64,000 nt of DNA from JALSHZ01 sp964614535 (GTDB lineage: Bacteria; Pseudomonadota; Gammaproteobacteria; UWMA-0217), in contig CAZTOZ010000048.1 of the NCBI GenBank assembly GCA_964614535.1, positions 62,001 to 126,000 on the forward strand. The letters are read 5' to 3'. The notes beneath the pieces are model-generated. The model was given only the letters and a program-made list of their open reading frames with translations, was not told the origin of the DNA and did no database searches. Shown piece after piece: positions 49,587-57,564 of the stretch. Every line of letters begins with the position of its first letter. Position 1 is the first letter of the stretch. A program made the position numbers and the translations under genes.

Positions 49587-50627
49587 TTATTTCCAGATGT
49601 CCACATCCTTCGACTGCGCGCGGATGCGGTCGGCCCGGGCTTCCAGATAACGCTGGAAGTTGGGTTGCTCTTTGTAGGCGCCGCTGACGACGTAGTCGAA
49701 GATGGACTGGGTATGGAATTTCTTGAACATCGCCTCGCTGCGGATGATCTCGTTGCCGTCACTGTCGAAAAAGACGATGGTCGGGGCGTAATGGATGCCG
49801 AGCCGCTTCGCCCACGCTCGCGCCGTGGTCTTGCTGCCGTCGAAGAGGGTCACCGGGGTCTTGCTCCACATGTCGAGCTGGATGTTTTCGAACTGCCTGA
49901 TGAGGGCTTTGGTCTCGGCTTCGTCGATGACCTCGTGGTGCAGGGTCTCGCAAGGGGGGCAGTGCTTCTGCTCGAACCAGACGGCGACGGGACGCCGGCC
50001 GGACAGCTCGTCGAGCCTCACCGGCCCTTGCAGAAAAAACGGCTCGGCGACCAGCTTGCCGCTGGAGGGCACCGGCGCGCGCTGGCGGATGAAATCGGTG
50101 AAGCTGGGGCCGCGGCCCGGCGTGTGGCCGTGGGCGTACTGCAAGGCCAACATAAAGCGTTCCGGCGGCAGGTAGCCGTTGAGCCGCAGCACCTGTTCGC
50201 CGTTTTCATCGAGAAACAGCAGCGTGGGCGTGAATTGTACCTTCAGCGCTTCGGCAAACTGTTTTTCGGTGAGCTGACGGCCATCGACGGTGGCCACCTC
50301 GCGATCGCCCCAGATGTTGATGGCGACGACCTCGAAGTGTTTCTTCATGTAGTCGACGATGCTCTGTTGTGACAGATTGCGTTCCACCAGCAGGTTGCAG
50401 TAGGGGCAGCCGTCCTGATGAAACAGGATGGCGATGCGCTTGCCGGCCTGTGCCGCTTCGTCGATGTCCTCGCTGAAATCGAGAAAGCTCTCCCGGAACC
50501 AGCCGGGGTATTCGGTCTCCACGGCGCCGAGGAATCGTCCGGCCTTCCTCTCGTCGGCCGATGGCGCGGCGACCAGCAGCGCGGTGGCGAGCAGCAGCAA
50601 CAGGCGGGGCGGGATGGCGAGCTTCAT
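49587..50627 (-). CDS. Exported tandem thioredoxin-like protein (SoxW-like)
   Basis: 346 aa. Signal peptide (MKLAIPPRLLLLLATALLVAAPSA) then two thioredoxin-fold domains, each with a CXXC: CPYC at 74-77 in LFHQDGCPYCNLL and CPPC at 223-226 in FEQKHCPPCETL. The cis-prolines are in QFTPTLLFLD and YAPTIVFFD. Similar single-domain proteins (SoxW) reduce periplasmic partners in sulfur oxidation; a duplicate is unusual. Likely a periplasmic thiol-disulfide reductase. Confidence 0.82.
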   Translation of the reverse strand: MKLAIPPRLLLLLATALLVAAPSADERKAGRFLGAVETEYPGWFRESFLDFSEDIDEAAQAGKRIAILFHQDGCPYCNLLVERNLSQQSIVDYMKKHFEVVAINIWGDREVATVDGRQLTEKQFAEALKVQFTPTLLFLDENGEQVLRLNGYLPPERFMLALQYAHGHTPGRGPSFTDFIRQRAPVPSSGKLVAEPFFLQGPVRLDELSGRRPVAVWFEQKHCPPCETLHHEVIDEAETKALIRQFENIQLDMWSKTPVTLFDGSKTTARAWAKRLGIHYAPTIVFFDSDGNEIIRSEAMFKKFHTQSIFDYVVSGAYKEQPNFQRYLEARADRIRAQSKDVDIWK

Positions 50628-50737
50628 GGCGATTCTTCCGGCTTGACCTGCCTTGCATTTAAGCCCAAAGGCGGGGGGATGATCCAGCGGCGGCGGGCAT
50701 GCGGGAAGGTTTCCTGTTGACAGGCGGGTTCGCCGGA

Positions 50738-51571
50738 TCAGTCGATTCTGACCGCCAGCACGTCACAGTTGGCGCCATGGAGGATGCCGTTGGTGGTGGA
50801 GCCGAGCAGGCGCGAGACGCCGCTGCGGCCGTGGGAGCCGGTGACGATCAGATCCACCTGCTGGGCCGCCGCGTAGGAGAGAATCGCCGCCTTCGGCGCA
50901 CCCCACATCACCTCGGTCCGCAGGTTGGGGATCTCCAGCTCGGCCGCCAGCTTCTCCATCTGTTTCTCGGCGGCCTCGAAGACCATCCGGTCGGTCTCCT
51001 GTTGTTGCACCGGGCCGACCGGATCGTAGACGTCACCATAGAAGATGAAGTTCTCGACCGCGTGCAGGATGGTGATGCGGGCGTCGTAGAGACTGGCGAT
51101 CTCCTTGGCCCGCAGCGCGGCCAGGTCGGCGTGGGGGGAGAAGTCGGTGGCGACCAGGATGTGGGCGTAGGGCTTGAGCGTCGCCTTTTCCTCCGCCTCT
51201 CCACCCGTCTTTACGCCGTCGCGCAGCCACTCCCAGGCCAGCAGCAACTCGTCGCGCCGGAAAAAGCGGATCTCGGTGGCGGTGAAGGCGTTGGCCAGCG
51301 CCGTCATCCAGTGTTCCCACCGCTTTTCGCCGATGATGGCGATGCGCTGGAAATCGTCGTCGTGCCCGGTGATGAAGGAAAAATCGCTCCAGGCGGCCTC
51401 CGGCTCCCAGCCGTGGAAGTTCTCCAGCTCGATCAGCATCGACAGCGGGCCGTTGTTGGCCCTCCGTTTGTCGAGCAGCGTGGTGAATCTCTCCAGATCG
51501 TTGTCGTTGAGCTTGCCGATGACTTTGATGGCGATGATGCGGTCTTCGTTGACGGGAATGATCTGGAACAT
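50738..51571 (-). CDS. SpoIIAA-like/UspA fusion protein
   Basis: 277 aa. Residues about 1-125 resemble the SpoIIAA-like (STAS/SEC14) domain (IIPVNEDRIIAIKVIGKLNDNDLERFTTLLDKR). Residues about 132-275 are a universal stress domain with the ATP motif G-x2-G-x9-G-S/T (VTGSHGRSGVSRLLGST). The fusion couples a lipid/protein-binding domain with a nucleotide-binding stress domain; function is unknown. ATG at 51571 is right for the SpoIIAA-like start. Begins 5 nt after the zinc-ribbon gene. Confidence 0.85.
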   Translation of the reverse strand: MFQIIPVNEDRIIAIKVIGKLNDNDLERFTTLLDKRRANNGPLSMLIELENFHGWEPEAAWSDFSFITGHDDDFQRIAIIGEKRWEHWMTALANAFTATEIRFFRRDELLLAWEWLRDGVKTGGEAEEKATLKPYAHILVATDFSPHADLAALRAKEIASLYDARITILHAVENFIFYGDVYDPVGPVQQQETDRMVFEAAEKQMEKLAAELEIPNLRTEVMWGAPKAAILSYAAAQQVDLIVTGSHGRSGVSRLLGSTTNGILHGANCDVLAVRID

Positions 51572-51576
51572 GGGGC

Positions 51577-52128
51577 TCACTCCGATGGCAATGGGTCGGG
51601 TGTGTCGCCGCCGCCGACGGTCACGCGCGCGAACGTGGTGTTGTGACATTTGGGGCAGGGCGGGATATGGCCCGCCGCCGAGAAGTGGAGCCGTTCGCCG
51701 CAGCGGGTGCATTCGAGGATGCCGGGGGCGGTCACCTCGCCGGTGTGCCACAGCTCGACATCGGCCAGCATCGCCTCCTCCTTCAGCTCCAGCAGATCGA
51801 CGATGGTCGGATCCGCCGCCGACATGATCTTGTCCCAGAGATAGGACTCCTCCACCTTTACCTCGAACGGAAACCACTCCTTGAATTCCTGACCGGTCTT
51901 GCGCGCCTCCTCGGCCAGTGCGTAGAAGTCCCGCTTGAGCCAGTCGGCAACCTGCTGGGCCTCGGTCTTCGTCAGCTCCTTCAGCGATACCGACTCGTTG
52001 CGGACGCCGTCGAGCATTTCATGCAGTGCCTCCTGGGTGACCTGTTCGATACCCTGAAGGCGCTCGGCCAGACGCTCGGTCATGCGGCGGTAGCCCTCGA
52101 CCAGTTTCGTGATCGGTTTGTCTGTCAT
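51577..52128 (-). CDS. Zinc-ribbon protein (DUF1451 type)
   Basis: 183 aa cytoplasmic protein. The helical N-terminal part (VEGYRRMTERLAERLQGIEQVTQEALHEML) is followed by a zinc ribbon with ECTRCGERLHF and PPCPKCHNTTF. Function unknown. ATG at 52128 (MTDKPITKLVEGY) is favoured; an upstream frame start at 52143 has no better site. In an operon with the SpoIIAA-UspA fusion. Confidence 0.8.
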   Translation of the reverse strand: MTDKPITKLVEGYRRMTERLAERLQGIEQVTQEALHEMLDGVRNESVSLKELTKTEAQQVADWLKRDFYALAEEARKTGQEFKEWFPFEVKVEESYLWDKIMSAADPTIVDLLELKEEAMLADVELWHTGEVTAPGILECTRCGERLHFSAAGHIPPCPKCHNTTFARVTVGGGDTPDPLPSE

Positions 52129-52360
52129 CGCCCTCTGCTCCATCGACGGTGTGGGATCATTTCAAGCCTAGCAAGTCGCTGCCCTCCTATCCATAGCGAC
52201 CGATGGCTGGGGGCCGTCGGTCTTGATCTTTTGCAATGCCGGCCGGAGCAAGCGCAGACCCCGGGGCAATGAACCGGATCAAGGTTTTTTGGGTGGGGCT
52301 GGCCTATGCTTGAATCCACAGGGAGTATCGAGTTGCCACATCAACCGAAGGAGGGAACAG

Positions 52361-53434
52361 ATGGAAGACAATGGGTTGCCGTTGCCGGTGAAGACGCGTC
52401 AGTACCGGGAGCATGAAGTGGCCGATCCCGGCCGGGTGGAGCGGATGCTGGCGCTGCTGCCGGACGAGCCGGCGCAGTTGCGGCGAATGCAGGGCCGGCA
52501 TCTGGTGTCGGCGGCCCATCTCGATCGTGAGCTGGTGTTGCAGATTTTTCGTCTCGCGGCGCGTTACGAGCAGTCGCCCCGGCCGCACAAGACGACGCTG
52601 GCGGGCCAGATCCTGATCAACGCCTTTCTCGATCATGCGGTCAACCAGACCCGCTTCTCGTTCGAGAGTGCCGCCTACTCGCTCGGGGCCGGCATCATGA
52701 ACGTCGATCGCTCCCCCACCGGCGACGTCGATGACGTCGGCGCGATGGTGGAGATGGCGGAGATGTTCAACAGCTACGGAGACGCGGTGGTGCTGCGGAC
52801 GGCCTCCGTCGAGACCTTCGACGCGGTGCTGCGTGATTCGACCATTCCGGTGATCAATGGTGGCAACGGGGACGTCGAAAACCCCAGCCAGGCGCTGGTC
52901 GATCTCTACACCCTGTTCAAATGGAAGCCTGAGCTGATGTTTCCCGACGTGCCGGACGAGCAGAAACTCCAGGTCGGCTTTTTCGGTGCCCCGGGCCATA
53001 CCCGCACCGTCCACAGCCTGCTGATTCTGATGGGGCTGTTCCCCTGGGCCTTCTCGCGCATCGTCGTGTTCGGCCGCGTCAGCCAGATCTTCAGGCCGGG
53101 TCAGCGGGAGAGGCTCGAAGCCACCGGCCTGACGATCGAGACCACCGCCGAACTCTACCGGCAGGAGACGATGGTGGGCTGTCTCAATATCGAGCTGCCG
53201 CGCATGGATGTCATCTATTCCGATCTGCTCAAGCCGCTGGAGCTGTCGAAGATCAACCGCGAAGCGGCGGTGGCGGCACTCAAGCCCGATGCGATGGTGT
53301 TGTGTCCTTCCGTTCATCTGAAGGAGTTTGGCGGCCTGCTCGACGACTCCCCCAACAACGCCTATTTCAGTCAGGCGCGCAATTCGGTTTTCGTGCGGAT
53401 GGCGATACTGCAGGCGATACTGGGCAGCCAGTGA
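52361..53434 (+). CDS. Aspartate/ornithine carbamoyltransferase-like protein with altered active site
   Basis: 357 aa with the fold of the ATCase/OTCase family: GRHLVSAAHLDRELVLQIFRLAARYE, TRFSFESAAYSLGAGIMN, and PGHTRTVHSLLILMGLFP are conserved. Active-site residues are changed: the carbamoyl-phosphate STRTR motif reads VNQTR (94-98, R54 equivalent is Q96), the HPTQ motif reads NPSQ (174-177), and the aspartate-binding TRVQ region reads YSDLL. It is unlikely to be a normal ATCase. GAAGGAGGG precedes the ATG. No pyrI, pyrC or carAB nearby. Confidence 0.7.
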   Translation: MEDNGLPLPVKTRQYREHEVADPGRVERMLALLPDEPAQLRRMQGRHLVSAAHLDRELVLQIFRLAARYEQSPRPHKTTLAGQILINAFLDHAVNQTRFSFESAAYSLGAGIMNVDRSPTGDVDDVGAMVEMAEMFNSYGDAVVLRTASVETFDAVLRDSTIPVINGGNGDVENPSQALVDLYTLFKWKPELMFPDVPDEQKLQVGFFGAPGHTRTVHSLLILMGLFPWAFSRIVVFGRVSQIFRPGQRERLEATGLTIETTAELYRQETMVGCLNIELPRMDVIYSDLLKPLELSKINREAAVAALKPDAMVLCPSVHLKEFGGLLDDSPNNAYFSQARNSVFVRMAILQAILGSQ

Positions 53435-53462
53435 GATGCCGGTGCGGCGCCGTCGCGGAAAC

Positions 53463-53500
53463 AAAAAAAGCCGCCACGGTCGCCCGTGGCGGCTTTTTTA
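53463..53500. terminator. Bidirectional terminator
   Basis: Inverted repeat AAAAAAAGCCGCCACG / CGTGGCGGCTTTTTT with loop GTCGCC, between the convergent carbamoyltransferase-like gene and fccB. A- and T-runs on both sides allow function in both directions. Confidence 0.93.
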
Positions 53501-53516
53501 CTGCGTTGGCTGGTGA

Positions 53517-54815
53517 TCAACCGAAGATATCGGTGGTGATGTTGTTGAACCAGCTGTGGGCGAACAGCGCCTCGCGGCGGCGTGCCTCGTCGGAAGCGTC
53601 TTTCGGGGAGAGCCCGCCCGCGACCTTGATGATCTTGGACTTGTCCTCCGCCAGACGGTAGACGGCGGCCACCGAGATGCCGTAGTCCTTGCCGACAATC
53701 GAGTAGCAGGTGTTGGTATACGCCGGCGTGCCCGGCTCGTGACCTGCCAGCAGCGCGGCGACCGACGCGGCGCAGACCTTGGCCTCGGAGTTGGCGGCGT
53801 AGCCGGACTTTGGCATGCCCTTGGCGATCGACGCGTCCCCGATGACGTGGATGTTGGGATGGATCGTCGATTCAAAGGTGTGCAGATCGACCGGACACCA
53901 GCCGCTGTCGTTGGTCAGCCCGGCGGCGAAGGCGATCTTGCCGGCCTTCTGCGCCGGAATGACGTTGATGACGTCGCCTTTGATGGTTTCGTCGAAGCCG
54001 GTGGTGACGCTCTTGGCGCCGGCATCGACTTTGACCACGGCGTTATCGTTGGAGCCCTGGGCGCTGCCGCGCCACTCGATCATCGAGTTGGGTGTCTCGT
54101 AGCCGTAGAGATCCTTCCAGCCCTGGACGAACAGCCCCATCTTCGAGAACTTCGGCTTCGGGTCGAGGATGATGATCTTCGACTTCGGCTTGTGGTGCTT
54201 GAGGTAGTGGGCGATCTGGCTGGCCCGCTCATACGGCCCCGGTGGGCAGCGGAACGGGTTGCCCGGCGGGCAGATGACGACGGTGCCGCCGTCGCGCATC
54301 GATTCGAGCTGACGGCGCAGCAGGGCGGTCTGCGGGCCGGCCTTCCAGGCGTGGGGGATCTTCTCGGCGACGTTGGCGTCGTAGCCTTCGATGGTGTCCC
54401 ACTTGAAGTCGATGCCCGGTGCGACGATGCAGCGGTCGTAGTGGAAGGTCTTGCCGCCGGCGGTCTTGACGGTGCGTGCCTTGGCGTCGATGCCGGTGAC
54501 GGTGTCGTTGACCACCTTGACGCCGTGCTTGCCCAGCCCGGTGTAGCCGAAGCGGATGCTGTCGAGGCTGCGTTCGCCGCTCAACACCTCGTTGCTCATG
54601 TAGCAGGTGTAGTAGTGCGGATTGGCCTCGATCAGCGTGACTTCGATACTGGGATCGGCCATGCGGATGTATTTGGCGGCGGTGGCACCGCCGGTGCCGC
54701 CACCGACGACGACCACTTTCTTGGTGGCGCCCATGGCGATGTAGGGTGCGCCGACGGCGCCCACTACCGTGGCCAGACCGGTGGTCTGGATGAAACGTCT
54801 ACGTGAAATAGTCAT
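53517..54815 (-). CDS. fccB: Sulfide dehydrogenase flavoprotein subunit FccB
   Basis: 432 aa periplasmic flavoprotein of flavocytochrome c, oxidising sulfide to sulfur. A Tat signal (SRRRFIQTTGLATVV) exports it folded. FAD-binding VVVVGGGTGGATAAKYIRM, the probable covalent-FAD cysteine C71 in HYYTCYMSNEVLSG (about residue 41 of the mature protein), and redox cysteines in VICPPGNPFRCPPG and GWCPVDLHTF are visible. It is encoded downstream of fccA in the same operon (21 nt gap). Confidence 0.95.
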   Translation of the reverse strand: MTISRRRFIQTTGLATVVGAVGAPYIAMGATKKVVVVGGGTGGATAAKYIRMADPSIEVTLIEANPHYYTCYMSNEVLSGERSLDSIRFGYTGLGKHGVKVVNDTVTGIDAKARTVKTAGGKTFHYDRCIVAPGIDFKWDTIEGYDANVAEKIPHAWKAGPQTALLRRQLESMRDGGTVVICPPGNPFRCPPGPYERASQIAHYLKHHKPKSKIIILDPKPKFSKMGLFVQGWKDLYGYETPNSMIEWRGSAQGSNDNAVVKVDAGAKSVTTGFDETIKGDVINVIPAQKAGKIAFAAGLTNDSGWCPVDLHTFESTIHPNIHVIGDASIAKGMPKSGYAANSEAKVCAASVAALLAGHEPGTPAYTNTCYSIVGKDYGISVAAVYRLAEDKSKIIKVAGGLSPKDASDEARRREALFAHSWFNNITTDIFG

Positions 54816-54836
54816 GTCTGGTCTGCTCCTGTGGAA

Positions 54837-55499
54837 TTATTTGCTGCGGCTGCCATAGAAGGCGACGAGTTCGGTGATGCTCTTCTTGCCGTGTTCGGCA
54901 ATCATCGCGTCGAACTTCTTCTTCATCTTCTTGTCGGCGATCTTGCTGACGCCGTTGGCGAAATCCCACATGGTCCAGTTGATATAGGGCACCCACTGGC
55001 CGGCGAGCACGATGCCCTCGGGATCGGTCCCGCCGTCCTCGTGGCACTTCTCGCAATACTCGTCGTGGAGCTTGGCGCCGGTTGCGCTGCGTGCCGTCTG
55101 GTTCAGCGCCGGCTTGAACTCCATCTTGCTGAAATGGCCGGCCATCGCCTTGATCTCGTCGTCGGTGTAGCCCTTGGCGATACGCCCCATGATGGTGGAG
55201 TAGCGCTCGCCGCTCTTGAATTGGTTCATCACGTCGACGAAGTACTCCTCCTCGAGGCCGGCGATGGTGGGTGTGGCGGGACCGCCACTGGCGCCGTTGG
55301 TGCCGTGGCAACCGGCACAGGTGTTGGACAGCATGGCCGCGGAGGCGCCGCTGAGTAGCTTCGGCTTGGCTTTCGGCGCCATCTTGGCCGCCGCGCTGGA
55401 GGCTGCCTTGCTGGCCTTGTCGACGGCTTTTTCGGCCGTTGAGCAGCCGACAACCAGCGCGGTTGCCGCTGCCGTTAGAACGATTGCTTTGATCCTCAT
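54837..55499 (-). CDS. fccA: Sulfide dehydrogenase cytochrome subunit FccA
   Basis: 220 aa diheme cytochrome c that passes electrons from FccB to periplasmic carriers. Two heme sites: CAGCH (61-65) and CEKCH (149-153), each in a cytochrome c domain. The N-terminus MRIKAIVLTAAATALVVGCS has a lipobox-like VVGC with C19, then an Ala/Lys-rich stretch, so it may be a lipoprotein with a flexible tether. First gene of fccAB; a TTGATA-16-AATAAT promoter lies upstream (55651-55678, minus strand). Confidence 0.92.
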   Translation of the reverse strand: MRIKAIVLTAAATALVVGCSTAEKAVDKASKAASSAAAKMAPKAKPKLLSGASAAMLSNTCAGCHGTNGASGGPATPTIAGLEEEYFVDVMNQFKSGERYSTIMGRIAKGYTDDEIKAMAGHFSKMEFKPALNQTARSATGAKLHDEYCEKCHEDGGTDPEGIVLAGQWVPYINWTMWDFANGVSKIADKKMKKKFDAMIAEHGKKSITELVAFYGSRSK

Positions 55500-55872
55500 G
55501 TTTTCTCCTGGAACTTGTTAGGTTTCTGACTCACCCCCGGATCGCGTGGAGCGCTGGAGACACCGCTGTCGGCGATGCCTGGTGCTGTCGATTTCCGGTG
55601 ATCCGGCCGGGTCGTGATCCTCCCCGATGGGGATATCTCTCGGCCGCTCGATTATTGCGATTTATCAACGATATATCAATAACTTATAAGCATATCGGAA
55701 TATAACTGTTCGCTTATTCCCTTGGGCGGCCAGGCATTCGTCCCGGTGGAATGGCAGCGCGATCAATACTCTCTATTGCCATTTCTCCAAAGGCTTGTTC
55801 GTTCTGTGGTCATCGGGTGTAAGATGCGAGTGTCTCCATCCAACAAACGCCAACAAGTCCGGAGGGTTCCCG
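55500..55872. other. Divergent control region between fccAB and the TRAP genes
   Basis: No gene in 373 nt. An AT-rich core at about 55650-55715 stands out against the GC-rich flanks and holds repeats of ATCAA and an imperfect palindrome CGATAT...ATATCG. On the minus strand TTGATA (55673-55678) with AATAAT (55651-55656), 16 nt apart, is a good promoter for fccA. On the plus strand TATAAC (55701-55706) may serve the TRAP genes, without a clear -35. Confidence 0.5.
55651..55678 (-). promoter_or_regulatory. Putative fccAB promoter
   Basis: Minus strand: -35 TTGATA (55678-55673), 16 nt spacer, -10 AATAAT (55656-55651), giving a leader of about 145 nt before fccA. Confidence 0.5.
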
Positions 55873-56859
55873 ATGAAAATCCGTATTCTGGGCGCGCTGG
55901 CAGCGGCCGCCGTGATCATGGCGAATGTCGCTGTTGCCGAGCCGATCGTCATCAAGTTTTCCCATGTCGTCGCCGAGAACACACCCAAGGGACGGATGGC
56001 CAACGAGTTCAAGTCGCTGGTGGAGCAGCGTCTCGCCGGCAAGGTGAGGGTGGAGGTGTTTCCCAACGCCCAGCTGTTCGGCGACAACAAGGTGCTGGAG
56101 GCGATGCTGCTCGGCGACGTACAGATGGCGGCGCCTTCCCTCTCCAAGTTCAAGCGCTATACGAAAAAGCTGCAACTGTTCGATCTGCCGTTTCTGTTTG
56201 ACGATCTGAAGGCGGTGGAGCGGTTCCAGCAGAGCCCGGAGGGGCAGGCGCTGTTGTCGGCCACCCGCAAGAAAGGGATCGTCGGCCTGGGGTATCTGCA
56301 CAACGGGATGAAGCAGTTGTCGGCCTCGAAACCGCTGCGGGTGCCGGAGGATGCGAGGAATCTGAAGTTCCGCATCATGTCTTCCGACGTGTTGGCGGCT
56401 CAGTTCAAGGCGCTCGGCGCGATGCCGCTGAAAAAGCCGTTTTCCGAGGTGTTCACGCTGTTGCAGACCAAGGCCATCGATGGCCAGGAGAACACCTGGT
56501 CGAATATCTATTCGAAGAAATTCTATGAGGTGCAGCCCTATATCACCGAATCCAATCACGGCGTGCTCGACTACATGGTCGTGACATCGGCCGAGTTCTG
56601 GAAGGGTCTCCCGGAGGAGATCCGCGCCGAGGTGAAAAAGGCGCTGGACGAGGCGATCGAGCTGGGCAACCGGGTGGCCTACGAAAAGTCGGTGGCCGAC
56701 CGTCAGGCGATCATCGATTCGGGGCGTTCCCAGGTCATCACGCTGACTCCCGAGGAACGTGCCAAGTGGGTGGCGGTGATGAAGCCGGTGTGGAAGCAGT
56801 TCGAGGATCAGATCGGCAAGGATCTGATCGACGCGGCCTGGGCGGCAAACAAGCCGTAG
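55873..56859 (+). CDS. dctP: TRAP transporter substrate-binding protein DctP
   Basis: 328 aa periplasmic binding protein. Signal peptide MKIRILGALAAAAVIMANVAVA, then IVIKFSHVVAENTPKGRMANEFKSLVEQRL. Family blocks include VFPNAQLFGDNKVLEAMLLGDVQMAAPS and the carboxylate-binding arginine in LKFRIMSSDVLAAQFKALGA, and QENTWSNIYSKKFYEVQPYI. Substrate is probably a small carboxylate, not resolvable by eye. ATG at 55873 follows GGAGGG. First gene of a TRAP operon, divergent from fccAB. Confidence 0.92.
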   Translation: MKIRILGALAAAAVIMANVAVAEPIVIKFSHVVAENTPKGRMANEFKSLVEQRLAGKVRVEVFPNAQLFGDNKVLEAMLLGDVQMAAPSLSKFKRYTKKLQLFDLPFLFDDLKAVERFQQSPEGQALLSATRKKGIVGLGYLHNGMKQLSASKPLRVPEDARNLKFRIMSSDVLAAQFKALGAMPLKKPFSEVFTLLQTKAIDGQENTWSNIYSKKFYEVQPYITESNHGVLDYMVVTSAEFWKGLPEEIRAEVKKALDEAIELGNRVAYEKSVADRQAIIDSGRSQVITLTPEERAKWVAVMKPVWKQFEDQIGKDLIDAAWAANKP

Positions 56860-56931
56860 CCGCCGCTTTGCCCGGTGTCGCCGTGGCCGGCGTGCCGCGG
56901 TCGCGCCGGTCGTTGCCGCCGGGACGGGTCG

Positions 56932-57564
56932 ATGCTGATCAGGTTGATCCATAGAATCGAGGAGGGTGTCATCGCCGCCCTGCTGGTGGCGATGACGCTG
57001 CTCGTCTTCACCGATGTGGTGATGCGCTTCGGCTGGGGCAGCGGTTTTCTCTGGTCGCAGGAGCTCACCCTCTATCTCTCAGCCTGGTTCGTACTGTTTG
57101 GCATCAGCTACGGTTTGCGGGTCGGCGCCCATATTGGCGTCGACGCCTTCGTCCGTCTGCTGCCGAACCGGCTCCACCGTCTCGCCACCCTGCTGGCGAT
57201 TCTCTTCTCGCTCCTGTACTGCGCCTTTTTTCTCTATGGCGGCTGGGTCTATCTGTTCAAGATGTACCAGCTCGGCATCGGTATGGAGGATCTCAAGCTG
57301 CCGCAGTGGCTGGTGTCCCGCCTCTCCGAAGCGTCGTTGACGTTCTGGACCATCGACCCGGAGGATCCGCTGTTTCCGCTGTGGGCGTCGCAGAGCATCA
57401 TTTTGATCGGCATGGTGTTGTTCGCAATCCGCCTGCTGGAACTTTTCTGGCGGGTGGTGCGTGGTGATCGGCTGGGCTTTCACCAGACCACCGAGGCGGA
57501 GGACAGCTTGCATCTGGCCAGGGAGCTGGCCGGGGATCTCCAGCCGGAGAAGGACGCCAAGTGA
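56932..57564 (+). CDS. dctQ: TRAP transporter small permease DctQ
   Basis: 210 aa with four membrane segments (VIAALLVAMTLLVFTDVVMRF, LSAWFVLFGISYGLRVGAH, ATLLAILFSLLYCAFFLYGGW, SIILIGMVLFAIRLLELFW). DctQ pattern: IEEGVIAALL and LWSQELTLYLSAWFVLFG. A central insert (KLPQWLVSRLSEASLTFWTIDPEDPL) lengthens it relative to the usual 160-180 aa. The start at 56932 fits the topology. Its TGA overlaps the GTG of dctM. Confidence 0.9.
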   Translation: MLIRLIHRIEEGVIAALLVAMTLLVFTDVVMRFGWGSGFLWSQELTLYLSAWFVLFGISYGLRVGAHIGVDAFVRLLPNRLHRLATLLAILFSLLYCAFFLYGGWVYLFKMYQLGIGMEDLKLPQWLVSRLSEASLTFWTIDPEDPLFPLWASQSIILIGMVLFAIRLLELFWRVVRGDRLGFHQTTEAEDSLHLARELAGDLQPEKDAK

